A stretch of 64,000 nt of DNA from Xenorhabdus indica. GTDB lineage: Bacteria > Pseudomonadota > Gammaproteobacteria > Enterobacterales > Enterobacteriaceae. Where the stretch lies: positions 62,001 through 126,000 of the forward strand of contig NZ_NKHP01000009.1 of the NCBI RefSeq assembly GCF_014467235.1. Direction: 5' to 3'. Below the pieces are notes generated by a model that had not been told where the DNA came from, did not search any database, and was given only the letters and a program-made list of their open reading frames with translations. A program made the translations under genes and the position numbers. Positions 19,811 through 31,109 of this stretch are shown here, one piece after another; the first letter of the stretch is position 1, and the number at the start of each line of letters is the position of its first letter.

Positions 19811-21152
19811 ATGAATAATACTATTCTCTGGCTCGATCTCGAAACCTACAGTGAAGTACCGATTAGAGAAGTACCGATTAGAAACGGTACTCACATTTAC
19901 GCCGAACATGCCGAAATTATGTTATTTGCATGGGCGATTAACAATACCCCTGTTCAGGTATGGGCGCACCACTGGTAATATCCCATACCTGCCGAATTAC
20001 GTAAAAGTTTACTCGATCCCACCGTTATTTTATTCGCCCATAACAGCCACTTTGACCGCACTGTTTTACGCTATTACTGGCTCGGTTGTGAATATGTTAT
20101 TAGCCGCTGGCGTGACACGATGGTGCAGGCGCTGGCACATGGCTTACCCGGTGCATTGGGCGCATTATGTGAAGTGTTGGGCGTACCGCAGGATAAAGCG
20201 AAAGATAAAGAAGGTAAGACGTTAATTCAGTTATTCTGTAAACCCCATCCAAAAAATGTCGCCATTCGCCGTGCCACCAGTAAGACCCATCCCGAAGAAT
20301 GGCGGCGTTTTGTGGCTTACGCAGGGCTGGATATTGAAGCTATGCGCGAAGTACACAAGCGCCTGCCCAAATGGAATTATCAGGGTGCTGAATTAGCTCT
20401 CTGGTACCGTGATCAAGAAATTAATGATCGTGGTGTACGTAGATATTGAACTGGCAAAAGAGGCTGTTGAAGCCGTAGAGAAGGAACAGAAACAATTAGC
20501 AAAGCGTACACAGGAAATGACCGAGGGTGATGTACAGGCAGCGACTCAGCGGGATGCCATGAGCTGGTATAAAAAGTCGGTCGAACTGGAGCAGACCTAC
20601 GGCCTGAGCGAAAGAGTTTTTATCACCTGCGATTCACTCAAACGCATGTGGCGTAATGCCCATACTGAAACGGTGTCGTTCTGGTATGAATTGGAAGAAG
20701 CCGTAAAACGGGCGATCAGCTCCCCCAGTGTCACTATTCCTTGCCGTAGGTTAAAAGTACGTCGCGATGGGGCTTGGCTGCGTGTGGTTTTACCGTCTGG
20801 GCGCGCAGTCTGTTACCCCTCACCGCGTCTTGAAGACGGGCAGATCAGTTACATGGGTACTAACCCGTACAGTCGCAAATGGCAACGGCTCAAAACCTAC
20901 GGCGGGAAACTGGTCGAAAACGTCACACAAGCGGCAGCATGTGATGTACTTGCTGGCAATATGCCGCTTATCGAAGCGGCGGGTTATGACATTGTGCTGA
21001 TAGTACACGACGAAATTATCAGTGAAGCACCAGACACATCTTATTACTCACCCGAACATCTCAGTTCATTGTTAGCTACAAACCCCGATTGGGCACCGGA
21101 TTTACCTCTGAATGCTGGCGGGTTTGAAGCATATCAATATAGAAAGGATTAA
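19811..21152 (+). pseudogene. Phage family A DNA polymerase, decayed
   Basis: The start [15 protein letters not shown] carries the exonuclease motif (DLETYSE), and FAHNSHFDRTVLRYYW follows as the second exonuclease motif. The end carries the polymerase C-motif [14 protein letters not shown] and the [12 protein letters not shown] region. Three defects are visible: an in-frame TAA at 19976, a frameshift near 20440, and a large deletion around 20555 that removes the fingers and most of the palm (TQRDA joins MSWYKKSVE). Intact phage polymerases of this type are usually over 600 residues. It cannot be functional and marks the replication module of the lost prophage. Confidence 0.75.
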
Positions 21153-21155
21153 ATT

Positions 21156-21419
21156 ATGGAACGTTGTGAAAAATTTGGTGGCTACTACGGCGAGCCGAAG
21201 AAAATTAATGTTGGTGAAAAATGTTGCTTTACCATTAAAACCTATAATGGAAAATCATTTAAGCTCCGAGGAGTAACAGGGAAACTAACATATATACATG
21301 GTGATAGCTGTTATTCTGTCGTGTACCGTAAAACCATATATTATGTTGACAACATCACCCACCCCGATGATCCATCACCGCTTACGCTCGTGTTTGCTGG
21401 TTATTGTACCTGTCGCTGA
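21156..21419 (+). CDS. Small prophage protein, unknown function
   Basis: The 87-residue product begins MERCEKFGGYYGEPKKI and includes five Cys and many aromatic residues; a compact beta-rich fold is plausible. It starts 3 nt after the polymerase relic and ends just before the ANR-type gene, so it was part of the same prophage operon. AAAGGAT lies before the ATG. I do not recognise a family. Confidence 0.45.
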   Translation: MERCEKFGGYYGEPKKINVGEKCCFTIKTYNGKSFKLRGVTGKLTYIHGDSCYSVVYRKTIYYVDNITHPDDPSPLTLVFAGYCTCR

Positions 21420-21429
21420 GAAATCCCCT

Positions 21430-21642
21430 ATGGCATTTAAATACCGAGACAGCCCGTTATTTTATCGGGCTGCGCGTGAGGCCGCGCAAATTGAACGTGG
21501 GGGCGATTATTTACGGGCATCGAAAGTTTGGAATAAAGCCGCTCGCCATTCCCGAAATACCTTAAATATTGCCTGGGCTGAAATTCGCTCCGAATTTTGT
21601 TTAAAGCAATATCACAGGGATAAATTAAATGAAAATACGTGA
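21430..21642 (+). CDS. ANR-family transcriptional regulator
   Basis: The 70-residue product (MAFKYRDSPLFYRAAREAAQ, then YLRASKVWNKAARHSRN and AEIRSEFCLKQY) matches the ANR (AraC negative regulator, Aar-like) family of small prophage and plasmid proteins that bind and restrain AraC-type activators. The frame is open farther upstream but ATG 21430 gives the family length and start. It follows the preceding small gene by 10 nt. Confidence 0.65.
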   Translation: MAFKYRDSPLFYRAAREAAQIERGGDYLRASKVWNKAARHSRNTLNIAWAEIRSEFCLKQYHRDKLNENT

Positions 21643-21689
21643 GGATGTAATAGAAAGGCATTTAGTTATTAACCCGGTGTGCAAATACC

Positions 21690-22200
21690 CCTATTTCCAT
21701 CATGCAGCATAACAAATTTTGGGATGTCGGAAAAAGCGGGCAACATGTGTATTTCTTCTTTGCCGCTTTCTGATATGGCTTTTTGTCTTTCCTTCTCATT
21801 CTTGCTAATTTCTTGCGGGTGATGAGTGACGAAGGGCTCTTTTCAAATCGCCATTAAGGTATTCATCGGGATTTCACTCTGGGGAATAGGGAGGTAGATA
21901 AAATACCTCAAGACGGTTTTGATGTTTTCCAACCAGCGTGTTACTAGCTTCGCGTGGTGTACCCGCAGGTTATCCAATATCAAATACACTTTTCGCCCCG
22001 CTTCTTTATATGAGCTGTTGAAAAAAATGTAATAATGTTCGGGCGGTCATCGTCTCCTTGTACAACATGAATCTCAGACTGCCACGATTATTGATGGCCG
22101 ATATCATGTTGAGAGAAAAACGTTTTGCATTCACATCAATGACAGGTATTTTTTATGCCCGTCTCGTCTCCCCACCAAATTTCAGCACCGTCTGCGCAGC
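21690..22200 (-). pseudogene. IS630-family transposase remnant (second type)
   Basis: On the minus strand several frames together read EIWWGDETG (first DDE Asp), INNRGSLRFMLYKE, KVYLILDNLRVHHAKLVTRW (second Asp) and FYLPPYSPE with the start of the final motif, ending near 21700. Every piece is in a different frame or carries stops. It belongs to a different IS630 subgroup from the fragment at 16 kb, judged by the DNLRVHHAK motif. It has replaced the 5' part of the phage gene at 22219. Confidence 0.65.
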
Positions 22201-22218
22201 ATTAACATTACTAACCAA

Positions 22219-22638
22219 TTGGATGAGATCGCCGAAAAGGTACGCGCCGCCGTCGATTTGGGCGACTTTGAAAACTACATTCTGTCACAGGATGGCCCTT
22301 GTACCCCGCGTAATCAACAGACTATCCGTGTCGCCCGTGAAGTCAGCGACAAGCTCAATTCGTATGACGAAGCTGTTTCTAATGTCGTCGGGATTTATGC
22401 CCAACTCAATCCGACCGCCGGTGTGTTGAAAACACGCGAGCGGAAATACCGCATCGTCAAAAAACACGATAGCCAAGCCTCAGCCTCCGCCGATGAGGGT
22501 TTTGATCTTTTAAAGAGCGCCATCGGCGTGTCTCGGAGTCCTGTCAATAACTGTGGATCAGGGGATTGGCAGGGGTTGGAGGACAGCCCGGCATTACCGC
22601 CTAATTTAACCGGTAAGGCGTTATCGGATGTTCTCTAA
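22219..22638 (+). CDS. Prophage protein, unknown, probably 5'-truncated
   Basis: The 139-residue frame (MDEIAEKVRAAVDLGDFENY, QDGPCTPRNQQTIRVARE, KLNSYDEAVSNVVGIYAQLN) is helical and hydrophilic and resembles small conserved phage proteins I cannot name. It adjoins an IS630 relic at its 5' end and the frame stays open into it, so the true start may be lost. It overlaps the next gene by 11 nt. Confidence 0.4.
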   Translation: MDEIAEKVRAAVDLGDFENYILSQDGPCTPRNQQTIRVAREVSDKLNSYDEAVSNVVGIYAQLNPTAGVLKTRERKYRIVKKHDSQASASADEGFDLLKSAIGVSRSPVNNCGSGDWQGLEDSPALPPNLTGKALSDVL

Positions 22639-23008
22639 TGGGGAGGCCACGGAACTCAACGCCGCTGAAAATCACGTACAGCGTGAGGAAATAGGCGTTT
22701 CAGGGCCGCGGGTTATCTCCCGCATCATGTTAACGCCAAAAGAAGAGGCGAAGTTGCCGGAGGTCAGGCGGCTGACTGGGTTAATGGCGTTCGAAATCAG
22801 TAATCAGTCAATGGAAACGATGTTTATCAAGGGTATGAGTATCAGCTTTGAGGGTCAGCGGCTGCGAGTGCGTGACGGCACTGTGCAGTTGATGGATTTA
22901 CCGGAGGAGCAGGAACGGAAGCAACGCGAGTTTGAGGCTCGTAAACAGGTGCGCCGTGAGGCATTGCAAGCGCGGATTATGAATATTGGGGAAATGAGGA
23001 AACTATGA
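22628..23008 (+). CDS. Prophage protein, unknown
   Basis: The 126-residue product has a beta-rich middle (MFIKGMSISFEGQRLRVRDG) and a long charged C-terminal helix rich in Glu, Arg and Gln (EEQERKQREFEARKQVRRE). It overlaps the gene before it and is followed within 34 nt by another prophage gene, so all belong to one operon. I do not recognise it. Confidence 0.42.
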   Translation: MFSNGEATELNAAENHVQREEIGVSGPRVISRIMLTPKEEAKLPEVRRLTGLMAFEISNQSMETMFIKGMSISFEGQRLRVRDGTVQLMDLPEEQERKQREFEARKQVRREALQARIMNIGEMRKL

Positions 23009-23041
23009 GAATCGATTTAGGTCAACAGCCATGTTGCTGCC

Positions 23042-23362
23042 TTGTCTGATGATGTTTATGTGTCAGAGTGGGCTTGGTCGGATAATCCCGTTCAGTTGAT
23101 ACAATCGGCGTTGAGTTTATCAATAAATAAAAAATGTCATAGAACGTTTTATTCCTCCCGATGTTCAGGGGATTACGGCGAGGAGGCTTATAAACGGCTT
23201 TTTACCCTGAATCGTATTTTTGGCTCGCCTGCTTTTTTCGATACGGTCACGTTGTTTGATGTTGATAAAGGTTTCTTGGATGAAAAGAGGATTATTGAGC
23301 ACTATTCACGAAAGGAGTTTGAAGAGCTGTATTTGTGTCGGTTGCCCCATCCACGCGGGTAA
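23042..23362 (+). CDS. Prophage protein, unknown
   Basis: The 106-residue product is rich in aromatic and charged residues (SDDVYVSEWAWSDNPVQLIQ, RIFGSPAFFDTVTLFDVDKG). The ATG at 23042 has no clear ribosome site, so the real start may be elsewhere; the frame is open a few codons farther. It is followed 18 nt later by the broken gene at 23381. Confidence 0.4.
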   Translation: MSDDVYVSEWAWSDNPVQLIQSALSLSINKKCHRTFYSSRCSGDYGEEAYKRLFTLNRIFGSPAFFDTVTLFDVDKGFLDEKRIIEHYSRKEFEELYLCRLPHPRG

Positions 23363-23380
23363 TCAGGGAGAATAAACACA

Positions 23381-23707
23381 ATGGCGAAATCCGCCGCAGA
23401 ACGCAAAGCCACTCAACGTCAACACCAACACCAGCAGGAAGCTGGTGTCACTAAAATGGAATTGCTGCTTGATAATCAGGAACTGGATATGCTGAAGCGC
23501 AATTGTTAACTGAGAAGATCGGGGCGCGAGCCTTATGACGTGGTGGAATATCTCACCCTGCTTATTCGCAAAGATGATGCTGAGTTGCAAGCGCTATCAG
23601 CGAAGCGGTGTGGTAAATGCGGTGAGGCGCTTCCGGTGGAGGAATGCTGCTTTTTCGGTGATTCAGCTTGCTGGGTGACGTCAGGCTGGCATGAAGTAAA
23701 GTTGTGA
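23381..23707 (+). pseudogene. Phage zinc-ribbon-like protein with a nonsense codon
   Basis: A single frame runs from ATG 23381 to TGA 23707, interrupted by one TAA at codon 43. Before it: MAKSAAERKATQRQHQHQQE; after it: GREPYDVVEYLTLLIRKDDA and CGKCGEALPVEECCFFGDSA, a Cys-rich end that suits a metal site. The family is common in enterobacterial prophages (from memory). Reading one base change back to CAA would restore the whole 108-residue product. GGGAG precedes the ATG. Confidence 0.6.
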
Positions 23708-23784
23708 GAGTGTGACATGTCACACCTTTAACGGAAGGGATTAAATATCAATAAAAGTTAACACTATAAATATTAATGCCCTAC

Positions 23785-24114
23785 TCAAAACCAAAATTGC
23801 CTAAAACCCCGAACGGCGTCCTGCATATCTCTTCTGGTAAGTTGGTTGATATTGTTTTGATCAAAATTGGGTGAGAGAAATAATATCAAATGTGTGTTTT
23901 GGTTAATAAAGTAAATTAAACTATTTGGAATGCCGTCTAAAGTAAAAGCTAAATGTAAAAGTGGATAGTGCCTGCGTGGATCATCAACGACAGGCACAGG
24001 GCCAGCGTAATAATACTCAGTTACGGCTTGGTATTGTCTCCAATGTCTTCCAGAGCGCCTTTCTCGTTCAAGAAAGCTATTAATACGGACAGGTGCTGTG
24101 AGTGGGCCAGCCAT
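23785..24114 (-). CDS. Small prophage-region protein, unknown
   Basis: The start MAGPLTAPVRINSFLERERR at 24114 is chosen for an AAGGAG 6 nt upstream; the longer frame from 24180 has no such site. The 109-residue product has Asn-rich and hydrophobic parts (LIYFINQNTHLILFLSPNFD) but no clear membrane segment. I cannot name a family. It runs against the prophage genes to its left. Confidence 0.45.
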   Translation of the reverse strand: MAGPLTAPVRINSFLERERRSGRHWRQYQAVTEYYYAGPVPVVDDPRRHYPLLHLAFTLDGIPNSLIYFINQNTHLILFLSPNFDQNNINQLTRRDMQDAVRGFRQFWF

Positions 24115-24176
24115 AAAATTCTCCTTAGCCATAATGGATATCATAGATACCCATGAATAATCACAAAATGAAACTA

Positions 24177-24371
24177 TCATAGTCCAAAGCTAATCGCAGC
24201 TATTTTAGTTGATATTTTAGTCATGCATAAAACGACCATGATTGCGCACCAATCCGCAAAATCAAACAAGGATCCCATACCCCGCCAAGCGCCAGTACGG
24301 GCGCCTCTGGAACGATCCCTTGCAGGTGCATAAAAAGCGACACATTTAGTGGGCAGGCGCGGTGGGGTCAC
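24177..24371 (-). CDS. Ash-like small phage ORF (doubtful)
   Basis: The 64-codon frame reads APARDRSRGARTGAWRGMGS and SLFDFADWCAIM, reminiscent of the Ash-type ORFs that overlap immunity RNA regions in P4-like and P2-like elements. The resemblance is weak and compositional. No good ribosome site is visible. It could equally be non-coding leader sequence upstream of the 23785-24114 gene. Confidence 0.25.
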   Translation of the reverse strand: MTPPRLPTKCVAFYAPARDRSRGARTGAWRGMGSLFDFADWCAIMVVLCMTKISTKIAAISFGL

Positions 24372-24631
24372 GACTGCGCGCAGCGGGGTTTATTGGCTGT
24401 GCCAGCTGCCAAAAATTAACACAGTAAAATGCGAGAACGCAGAAATCCATTCAGTGTGGCTCAAAATGACAGGGGCGTGTTTTTGTGGCGAAGGCAGGTT
24501 TAAGTTTTCACTGGGCAGGTTGTTATGCTATTTAGTCCATTGTCAATATTGATAATAAGTTAATTTTTTGAAACTCTGATAACTATCAGAATAATTAGGG
24601 CAATACGTTACGTGCACAGGGGATAAGAGTC

Positions 24632-24939
24632 ATGACAATAGAAAAAAGGGTTGGCATTATTTTGGTGTCATTAGCCGTTTTAATGATGGGGGGGCTGGCA
24701 GTCTTTACTTCAGGTAGCGAGCTAATAGCGGCGTTTAAGATGGAAGACCGGGTGAAATCCTCTTACGTCATGTTCGTGCTTATTTTTTTCTCGCCATTGC
24801 CTTCCTCGGGCTTGTCGTGAGTATTCCACTGTCTTGGTATATGCATTTCAGGTTGCTGGATGCCGGGTATGTTATCTGCGAGAGTAAGTATGCAAAAGGG
24901 TCAACCCGGTATGCGAAAGAGAAGAGACTCTGTCACTAA
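24632..24939 (+). pseudogene. DUF1240-like membrane protein, frameshifted in a T7 tract
   Basis: The first frame (MTIEKRVGIILVSLAVLMMG, YVMFVLIFF) stops at 24820. Shifting at the TTTTTTT run near 24783-24790 gives FLAIAFLGLVVSIPLSWYMH, then GYVICESKYAKGS and a TAA at 24937. Together they give about 102 residues with two or three membrane helices and a CES/K end typical of DUF1240 proteins in prophages. A one-base slip in the homopolymer explains the break. The IS3-type element begins immediately after its stop. Confidence 0.6.
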
Positions 24940-26470
<1,531 letters not shown>

Positions 26471-26472
26471 CT

Positions 26473-28660
26473 ATGTTGATGGGTGTGAAGCCGATGCTGA
26501 ACGAGGCATCCATCTACCACAAGGAAATGGACGAATTCCGGGCGCTGGGTGTTGGCGAAAGAATTCTGAAAGACGCGGACAAATTCGCTAACGGTATGAC
26601 CATTATAGGCAATAGCACCAGTGATAACTTGAAAGCCCTGAAAGAAGCGCATTCAGTATTGCGGCATTATGATGAAGCCAAAATGGTGACGCCTGAGTTG
26701 CTGAAATTGCAATATGCGACTCGTTTTTTGGATATGCACGGGATCAGTGACGAGAAAGCACAGGAACTGCGCGACCAGTCACAGGAAGTGCTGAAAATTG
26801 CTGAAATGCGTAACATGATTAACAGCCCCGAAGACTTTAAAAAATCTGTGAACCTGTCTGCTCAGGCAATGGCAGCCAGTGGGGGGTTAGTGTTACCCAG
26901 CGATTATATGGCGATGCTCAAAACGGGAAACGTGGCGGCTAAGCAGATGAGCGATGAAGCATTTTATTTCTCCATGTCGCATATTATTCAGCAGATTGGT
27001 AGTGATCGGACAGGAACATCCCTTGCCAGTGCTTATCAGAACTTAATAATGGGCCGCACCACGCAAGGGGCTGCGGAAGAGTTGAGCGCACTGGGATTGT
27101 TAAAAAAAGCGCGGTCAAATACGGTAAAACCGGGCATATTACTAAGGTAAAACCCGGTGCGCTGGTGAATGCGGAAAAATTCCAGACGGATCCATTTCGT
27201 TACTTAATGGAAGAAATAGTGCCGCGTATTCGTAAGAAACATCCGCAGTTAGATGAACGAGGTATGGAAACCGCCGTTGCCAAATTGTTCTCTGACCGCA
27301 AGGGCGCTGACTTGTTTGTCACCATGTACCGCGAACACGCCAATATAGAGAAGCAGATCAAGGCCGGACATGAAGCCTACAGTGTAGATAAACTGGTGAA
27401 GGAAGGTAAGACGACGGCACAGGGGCAAGAGTTGGAGCTAGACGCTCGTAAACGCGATTTGTACAAACAGATCGGCGATCAACTACTACCGTTGTATATC
27501 AAGGGCCTGACAAAACAACGTGAAGCAGTTCTTTAATGACCACCCAACTGTTGCTAAATATCTTTCCATTGCGGCGGCCGGTCTGGGGATCATTCTGACA
27601 GTGATGGGTGCCATTACACTGGTGCTGGCGACCTTACTGGGGCCATTGGCAATGGTCAGGCTGGGCTTTTCTCTGCTGGGTATTAAAGGGGCGGGCAGTC
27701 TGAGTTTATTAGGCGGTGCGTTTAAAATACTGGCCGGGGTGATACGCGGAGCGACCGCGCTCATGATGGCAAACCCGATTCTGGCGATCCTCGGCATGAT
27801 TGCATTGGCAGCCTGATTAATTTACGACAACTGGGAAACACTGGTGCCGTGGTTTAAAAACCTGTGGGATCGCATTTCCCATTATGTCTCGACCGCATGG
27901 CAAAATATTAAGCAAAAAATCCGTGATAAGTGGGAAGAAATCAAACAGGATACCCAAAATAAATGGGACGGTATCAAGAAGACTCTGCCAGATAAATGGG
28001 ATGAAATTGTCGAAGATACCAAAAAACTGCCGGAAAAGTTTAAGCGGTTTGGCACGGAAATTATCGAAAAACTCATCACCGGGATTAAAGATAAATGGAA
28101 AGCCCTGAAACAGAGCATTGCCAATCTGGGGACGGAAATTTAAAGACGCCATCACCCCGGATTTTATGAAAACGCAGGCGCAAAAGCCGGAAGTGAAGCA
28201 GGCACTGGAGGCCTATAACAATACAGCCAGTAACTCGATGGCCGGTTTTTTTGGCGGCGCTTTTGATAGCGGGGGTTATTTGCCTGCCGGAAAATTCGGG
28301 CTGGTCGGTGAACATGGCCCGGAACTGATTAACGGCCCGGCGCGGGTGACCAGTCGCCGACAGACGGCTGCCCTCGCCACTATGGCCGCCTTATCACTGG
28401 GTGCCGCCTCCACGGTCAGCGCCCAGCAAACTCCGTTACATCCCTACAGCCTGCCGACTGCCCAATACCAAAGCGCCGGCGTGACCGTTATCAATCAGCA
28501 CCAACAGCACAATCGCCCGGCGTATGAAATCCATATTCATGCTACACCAAGCCGGTCTGAACAGGATCTTGCCCGTGCGGTGGCCCGTGAACTGGATCGC
28601 TGTGAACACCAACAGCGTGCCCATGCCCGCAGTGCTTTTTCTGACCGAGAGGATTATTGA
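26473..28660 (+). pseudogene. P2-like phage tail tape measure protein, truncated and frameshifted
   Basis: Six consecutive frames together make one P2 gpT-like tape measure: EASIYHKEMDEFRALGVGER, the helical QYATRFLDMHGISDEKAQEL, LLPLYIKGLTKQREA, the hydrophobic block YLSIAAAGLGIILTVMGAIT, the tryptophan repeats WEEIKQDTQNKWDGIKK and the C-terminus GGYLPAGKFGLVGEHGPELI. Breaks lie near 27140, 27530, 27816 and 28140. The 5' end is cut by the IS3 element at 26470. In phage the protein sets tail length. It is not functional here. Confidence 0.8.
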
Positions 28661-28914
28661 TCATGATGGCCGACAGCGGCAAAGCGTGGTCGTTTCTGGA
28701 CGGTCACGGCATGATTTACGGTATGTTTATCATCGGAAGCCTGGACCAGACCAAAACCGAATTTTTTGTTGATGGTGCTGCCCGCACAATTGAATTTACC
28801 GTCACCTTGCGCCGGGTGGATGAAAATCTGGGGGAGATGTTCGGCGATCTGAGCAACCAGTTAACGGAGATGAAAAACGGGGTGGCCGATAAACTCAGCG
28901 GGGTATTTTCATAA
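28657..28914 (+). pseudogene. P2-like tail protein gpU, N-terminally truncated
   Basis: The 85-codon frame (GKAWSFLDGHGMIYGMFIIG, RTIEFTVTLRRVDE) corresponds to the C-terminal half of P2 gpU, the tail completion protein, normally about 150 residues. It starts on the stop of the tape measure frame and overlaps the start of gpD by one base, the usual P2 order T-U-(X)-D. The N-terminal half and gpX appear deleted. Confidence 0.68.
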
Positions 28915-30014
28915 TGTCACCGCCTAAGTTAGACTGGGTCACTGGTCAAACCCAAACACCGGTTTATGTGCTGAGTGCCGGAGATGAATCGGTCAACGCC
29001 CGTATTCAACATCGGCTGGTTGCTCTGACACTGACGGATAACCGCGGCTTTGAAGCTGACCAGCTGGATATCGAACTGGACGACAGCGACAAACTGCTGT
29101 CCCTGCCGCGGCGGGGCATGGAACTCTCACTGTATTTAGGCTGGCAGGGGGAACGCTCATTCACAAGGGCAAGTTTATTGTCGATGAAATTGAATACAGT
29201 GGTGCGCCGGATAAAATCACCCTACGCGCCCGCAGTGCCGATTTTCGGGCAACCCTCAATATCAGCCGTGAACTTTCCTATCATGAGAAAACGATTGGGG
29301 ATATTGTCCGTACTATTGCGAAGCGTAATAATCTGTAACCTGAAATTGATAAAATGCTGGCTGACATTATGCTAAATCATATCGACCAGACCAATGAATC
29401 CGACGGCAGCTTTTTAACTCGGCTGGCAAAACAGGAGGGGACCATTGCTACCGTCAAAAACGGTTACCTGCTGTTTATCCGACAGGGGCAGAATCAGGCC
29501 GCCAGTGGTCGCCCGTTACCGAAAGTGATCCTGACCCGCCAGTCCGGTGACGGTTACCGCTTTTCACTGGCCGGCCGGAACGCTTACACTGGCGTATCGG
29601 CCAGCTGGCTGAATACCCGTGACCCGAAGAAAAAAAACACAGGTGACGGTCAAACGCAAACGGCGCAAAGTGAATCCTCAAAAACAGGAAGAAAAACAGG
29701 GTGATTATTTGGTCGGCAGCGAGGGGAATGTCTTGGTGATGAAACACACCTATGCCAACAAGTCCAATGCCGAACGCGCTGCCAAAGCCGAGTGGGAGAA
29801 AATCCAGCGCGGTGTGGCCTCGTTCTCCATCCAACTGGCAAAAGGCCGCCCGGAGCTGTTTCCTGAAATGTTGGTCAGGGTCAGTGGTTTTAAACCGCAG
29901 ATTGACGGCGCAGACTGGACGCTGGTTACCGTCACGCATACCTTAAATGACAGTGGGTTAACCTCGGCGTTAGAACTGGAAGTAAAAATATCTGATGCTG
30001 ACATGGGCGTCTGA
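28914..30014 (+). pseudogene. P2-like late control protein gpD, frameshifted
   Basis: The frame starts MSPPKLDWVTGQTQTPVYVL and reads the D-type beta-barrel (QLDIELDDSDKLLSLPRRGM). It then shifts near 29155 (into HKGKFIVDEIEYSGAPDKIT), meets a TAA after KRNNL near 29337, continues in DGSFLTRLAKQEGTIATVKN and shifts again near 29630 into GSEGNVLVMKHTYANKSNAE and the end at 30014. gpD is the tail-tip/baseplate hub protein of P2-like tails, related to VgrG. At least two frameshifts and one stop make it inactive. Confidence 0.78.
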
Positions 30015-30078
30015 TTTGTTATAATCGCGCTATCGCCTAACACAGCTGGCGCTTTCCTGATTTTGAGGTGCTCATCTT

Positions 30079-30306
30079 ATGATGAAATGCCCCCTTTGCA
30101 GCCATGTGGCTCACACACGCAGCAGTTTTGAACATACCCTTCAAACCAAAGAACGTTATAACCAGTGCCAGAATATCAATTGTAGTGCCACATTTGTCAG
30201 TCATGAAACGTTTGTCCGCTGGGTGGCTAAGCCGACACTAGTTGAGTTCGCCCCGCCGCATCCAGAAAAGGGACAACAAACGGTCATGTGCTTTGATAGC
30301 CCTTAA
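30079..30306 (+). CDS. Ogr/Delta-type zinc-finger transcription activator
   Basis: The 75-residue product MMKCPLCSHVAHTRSSFEHT and RYNQCQNINCSATFVSHETF carries the CxxC...CxxxxC zinc-finger of the P2 Ogr and P4 Delta activators, which turn on late promoters. It is intact and sits at the end of the P2 late genes, as ogr does in P2. GAGG lies about 12 nt before ATG 30079; ATG 30082 is an alternative. Confidence 0.85.
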   Translation: MMKCPLCSHVAHTRSSFEHTLQTKERYNQCQNINCSATFVSHETFVRWVAKPTLVEFAPPHPEKGQQTVMCFDSP

Positions 30307-30409
30307 GATAATTATTAGCCCCTGATCCTTGGGGGCTTCCTGAATGTCCCTTCAATTAATTCAAACAACTGCCTCCAAATTTTACTCAGCCATTAACAGT
30401 GTTCTTTTT

Positions 30410-30470
30410 TAAAACAGCATTGTTGTTTTAGTTTGCTATGCTAACATGACAACACAAATGACAACATGCT
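30410..30470 (+). promoter_or_regulatory. Likely promoter/operator of the toxin-antitoxin pair
   Basis: A near-perfect palindrome TAAAACA...TTGTTTTA (30410-30430) and two direct ATGACAACA words (30446, 30458) stand upstream of the antitoxin gene. A TTGTTG/TAACAT pair with 16-bp spacing could be the promoter. Autoregulation through such operators is the rule for these systems. Confidence 0.45.
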
Positions 30471-30501
30471 ATTGAAGTGATAGCGAACTAAGGGGGAATG
30501 A

Positions 30502-30780
30502 ATGGAGACAATTCATTTTCGTATTGATGAAGAAACCAAGCGCCTAGCTATGCAGGCTGCTAAACGCCATCAGACAGACTTAACTAAGTTAATGCGGCAA
30601 AAAGCCGAAGAGCTAGCAAATGAAGAACGTGAGTATCAAAAAAATACCCATGCTTACTGGTTAGAAACGGAAATTGAGAAAGCCATTGATCGGTGTGAAA
30701 ACGGTTCGGCTCAGTTTATGGATGAGGCTGAAAGTCAGCACCGGATGGCGCTACTGCGCAATAAACTGAGCAGGGGATAA
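30502..30780 (+). CDS. Antitoxin of a type II toxin-antitoxin pair (RelB/DinJ-like)
   Basis: The 92-residue product starts METIHFRIDEETKRLAMQAA, a ribbon-helix-helix DNA-binding start as in RelB/DinJ and ParD-type antitoxins, followed by a long charged helical C-terminus that would wrap the toxin. GGGGGA precedes the ATG. The stop is 1 nt before the toxin start, so the two are translationally coupled. Confidence 0.78.
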   Translation: METIHFRIDEETKRLAMQAAKRHQTDLTKLMRQKAEELANEEREYQKNTHAYWLETEIEKAIDRCENGSAQFMDEAESQHRMALLRNKLSRG

Positions 30781-30781
30781 C

Positions 30782-31087
30782 GTGATCACTATTTCATGGG
30801 AAGAAACCGCGCAAACTGACCGGGAGCAAATTTATCTTTACTTCTTTGAACAGGCTGGGTTGTTATTGGCTGATGAAATTGACGCAAAGTTCGTGGAAAT
30901 GACTGGACTGCTGAAAATCACTCCGTATGCCGGTATGAAAGTCCGTAACAACCCGGATGAGCATTATAGAAAACTTGTTGTCCCGCATTTTCCCTTTATC
31001 ATGCTCTACCGTTACGATGAAGAAATTGAAAATATAAAAATTATCAGGATATTACATACCGCCAGAAGAATAGCGGGATTGTTTTAA
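30782..31087 (+). CDS. RelE/ParE-family toxin
   Basis: The 101-residue product (ITISWEETAQTDREQIYLYF, YRKLVVPHFPFIMLYRYDEE, IIRILHTARRIAGLF) has the RelE/ParE fold signature, with the basic end HTARR typical of ParE/YoeB-like members. It could act on ribosome-bound mRNA or DNA gyrase; the sequence alone does not decide. The pair is intact among decayed genes, which fits selection by addiction. Confidence 0.8.
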   Translation: MITISWEETAQTDREQIYLYFFEQAGLLLADEIDAKFVEMTGLLKITPYAGMKVRNNPDEHYRKLVVPHFPFIMLYRYDEEIENIKIIRILHTARRIAGLF

Positions 31088-31109
31088 GTAAAAAATTTCC
31101 TGATGACTC

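Noticed and set aside
24349..24552. Plus-strand 67-codon frame (RSGVYWLCQLPK...)
   Set aside because: No ribosome site; similar arginine-rich reading on both strands suggests a GC-biased leader or Ash-type region and not a second gene.
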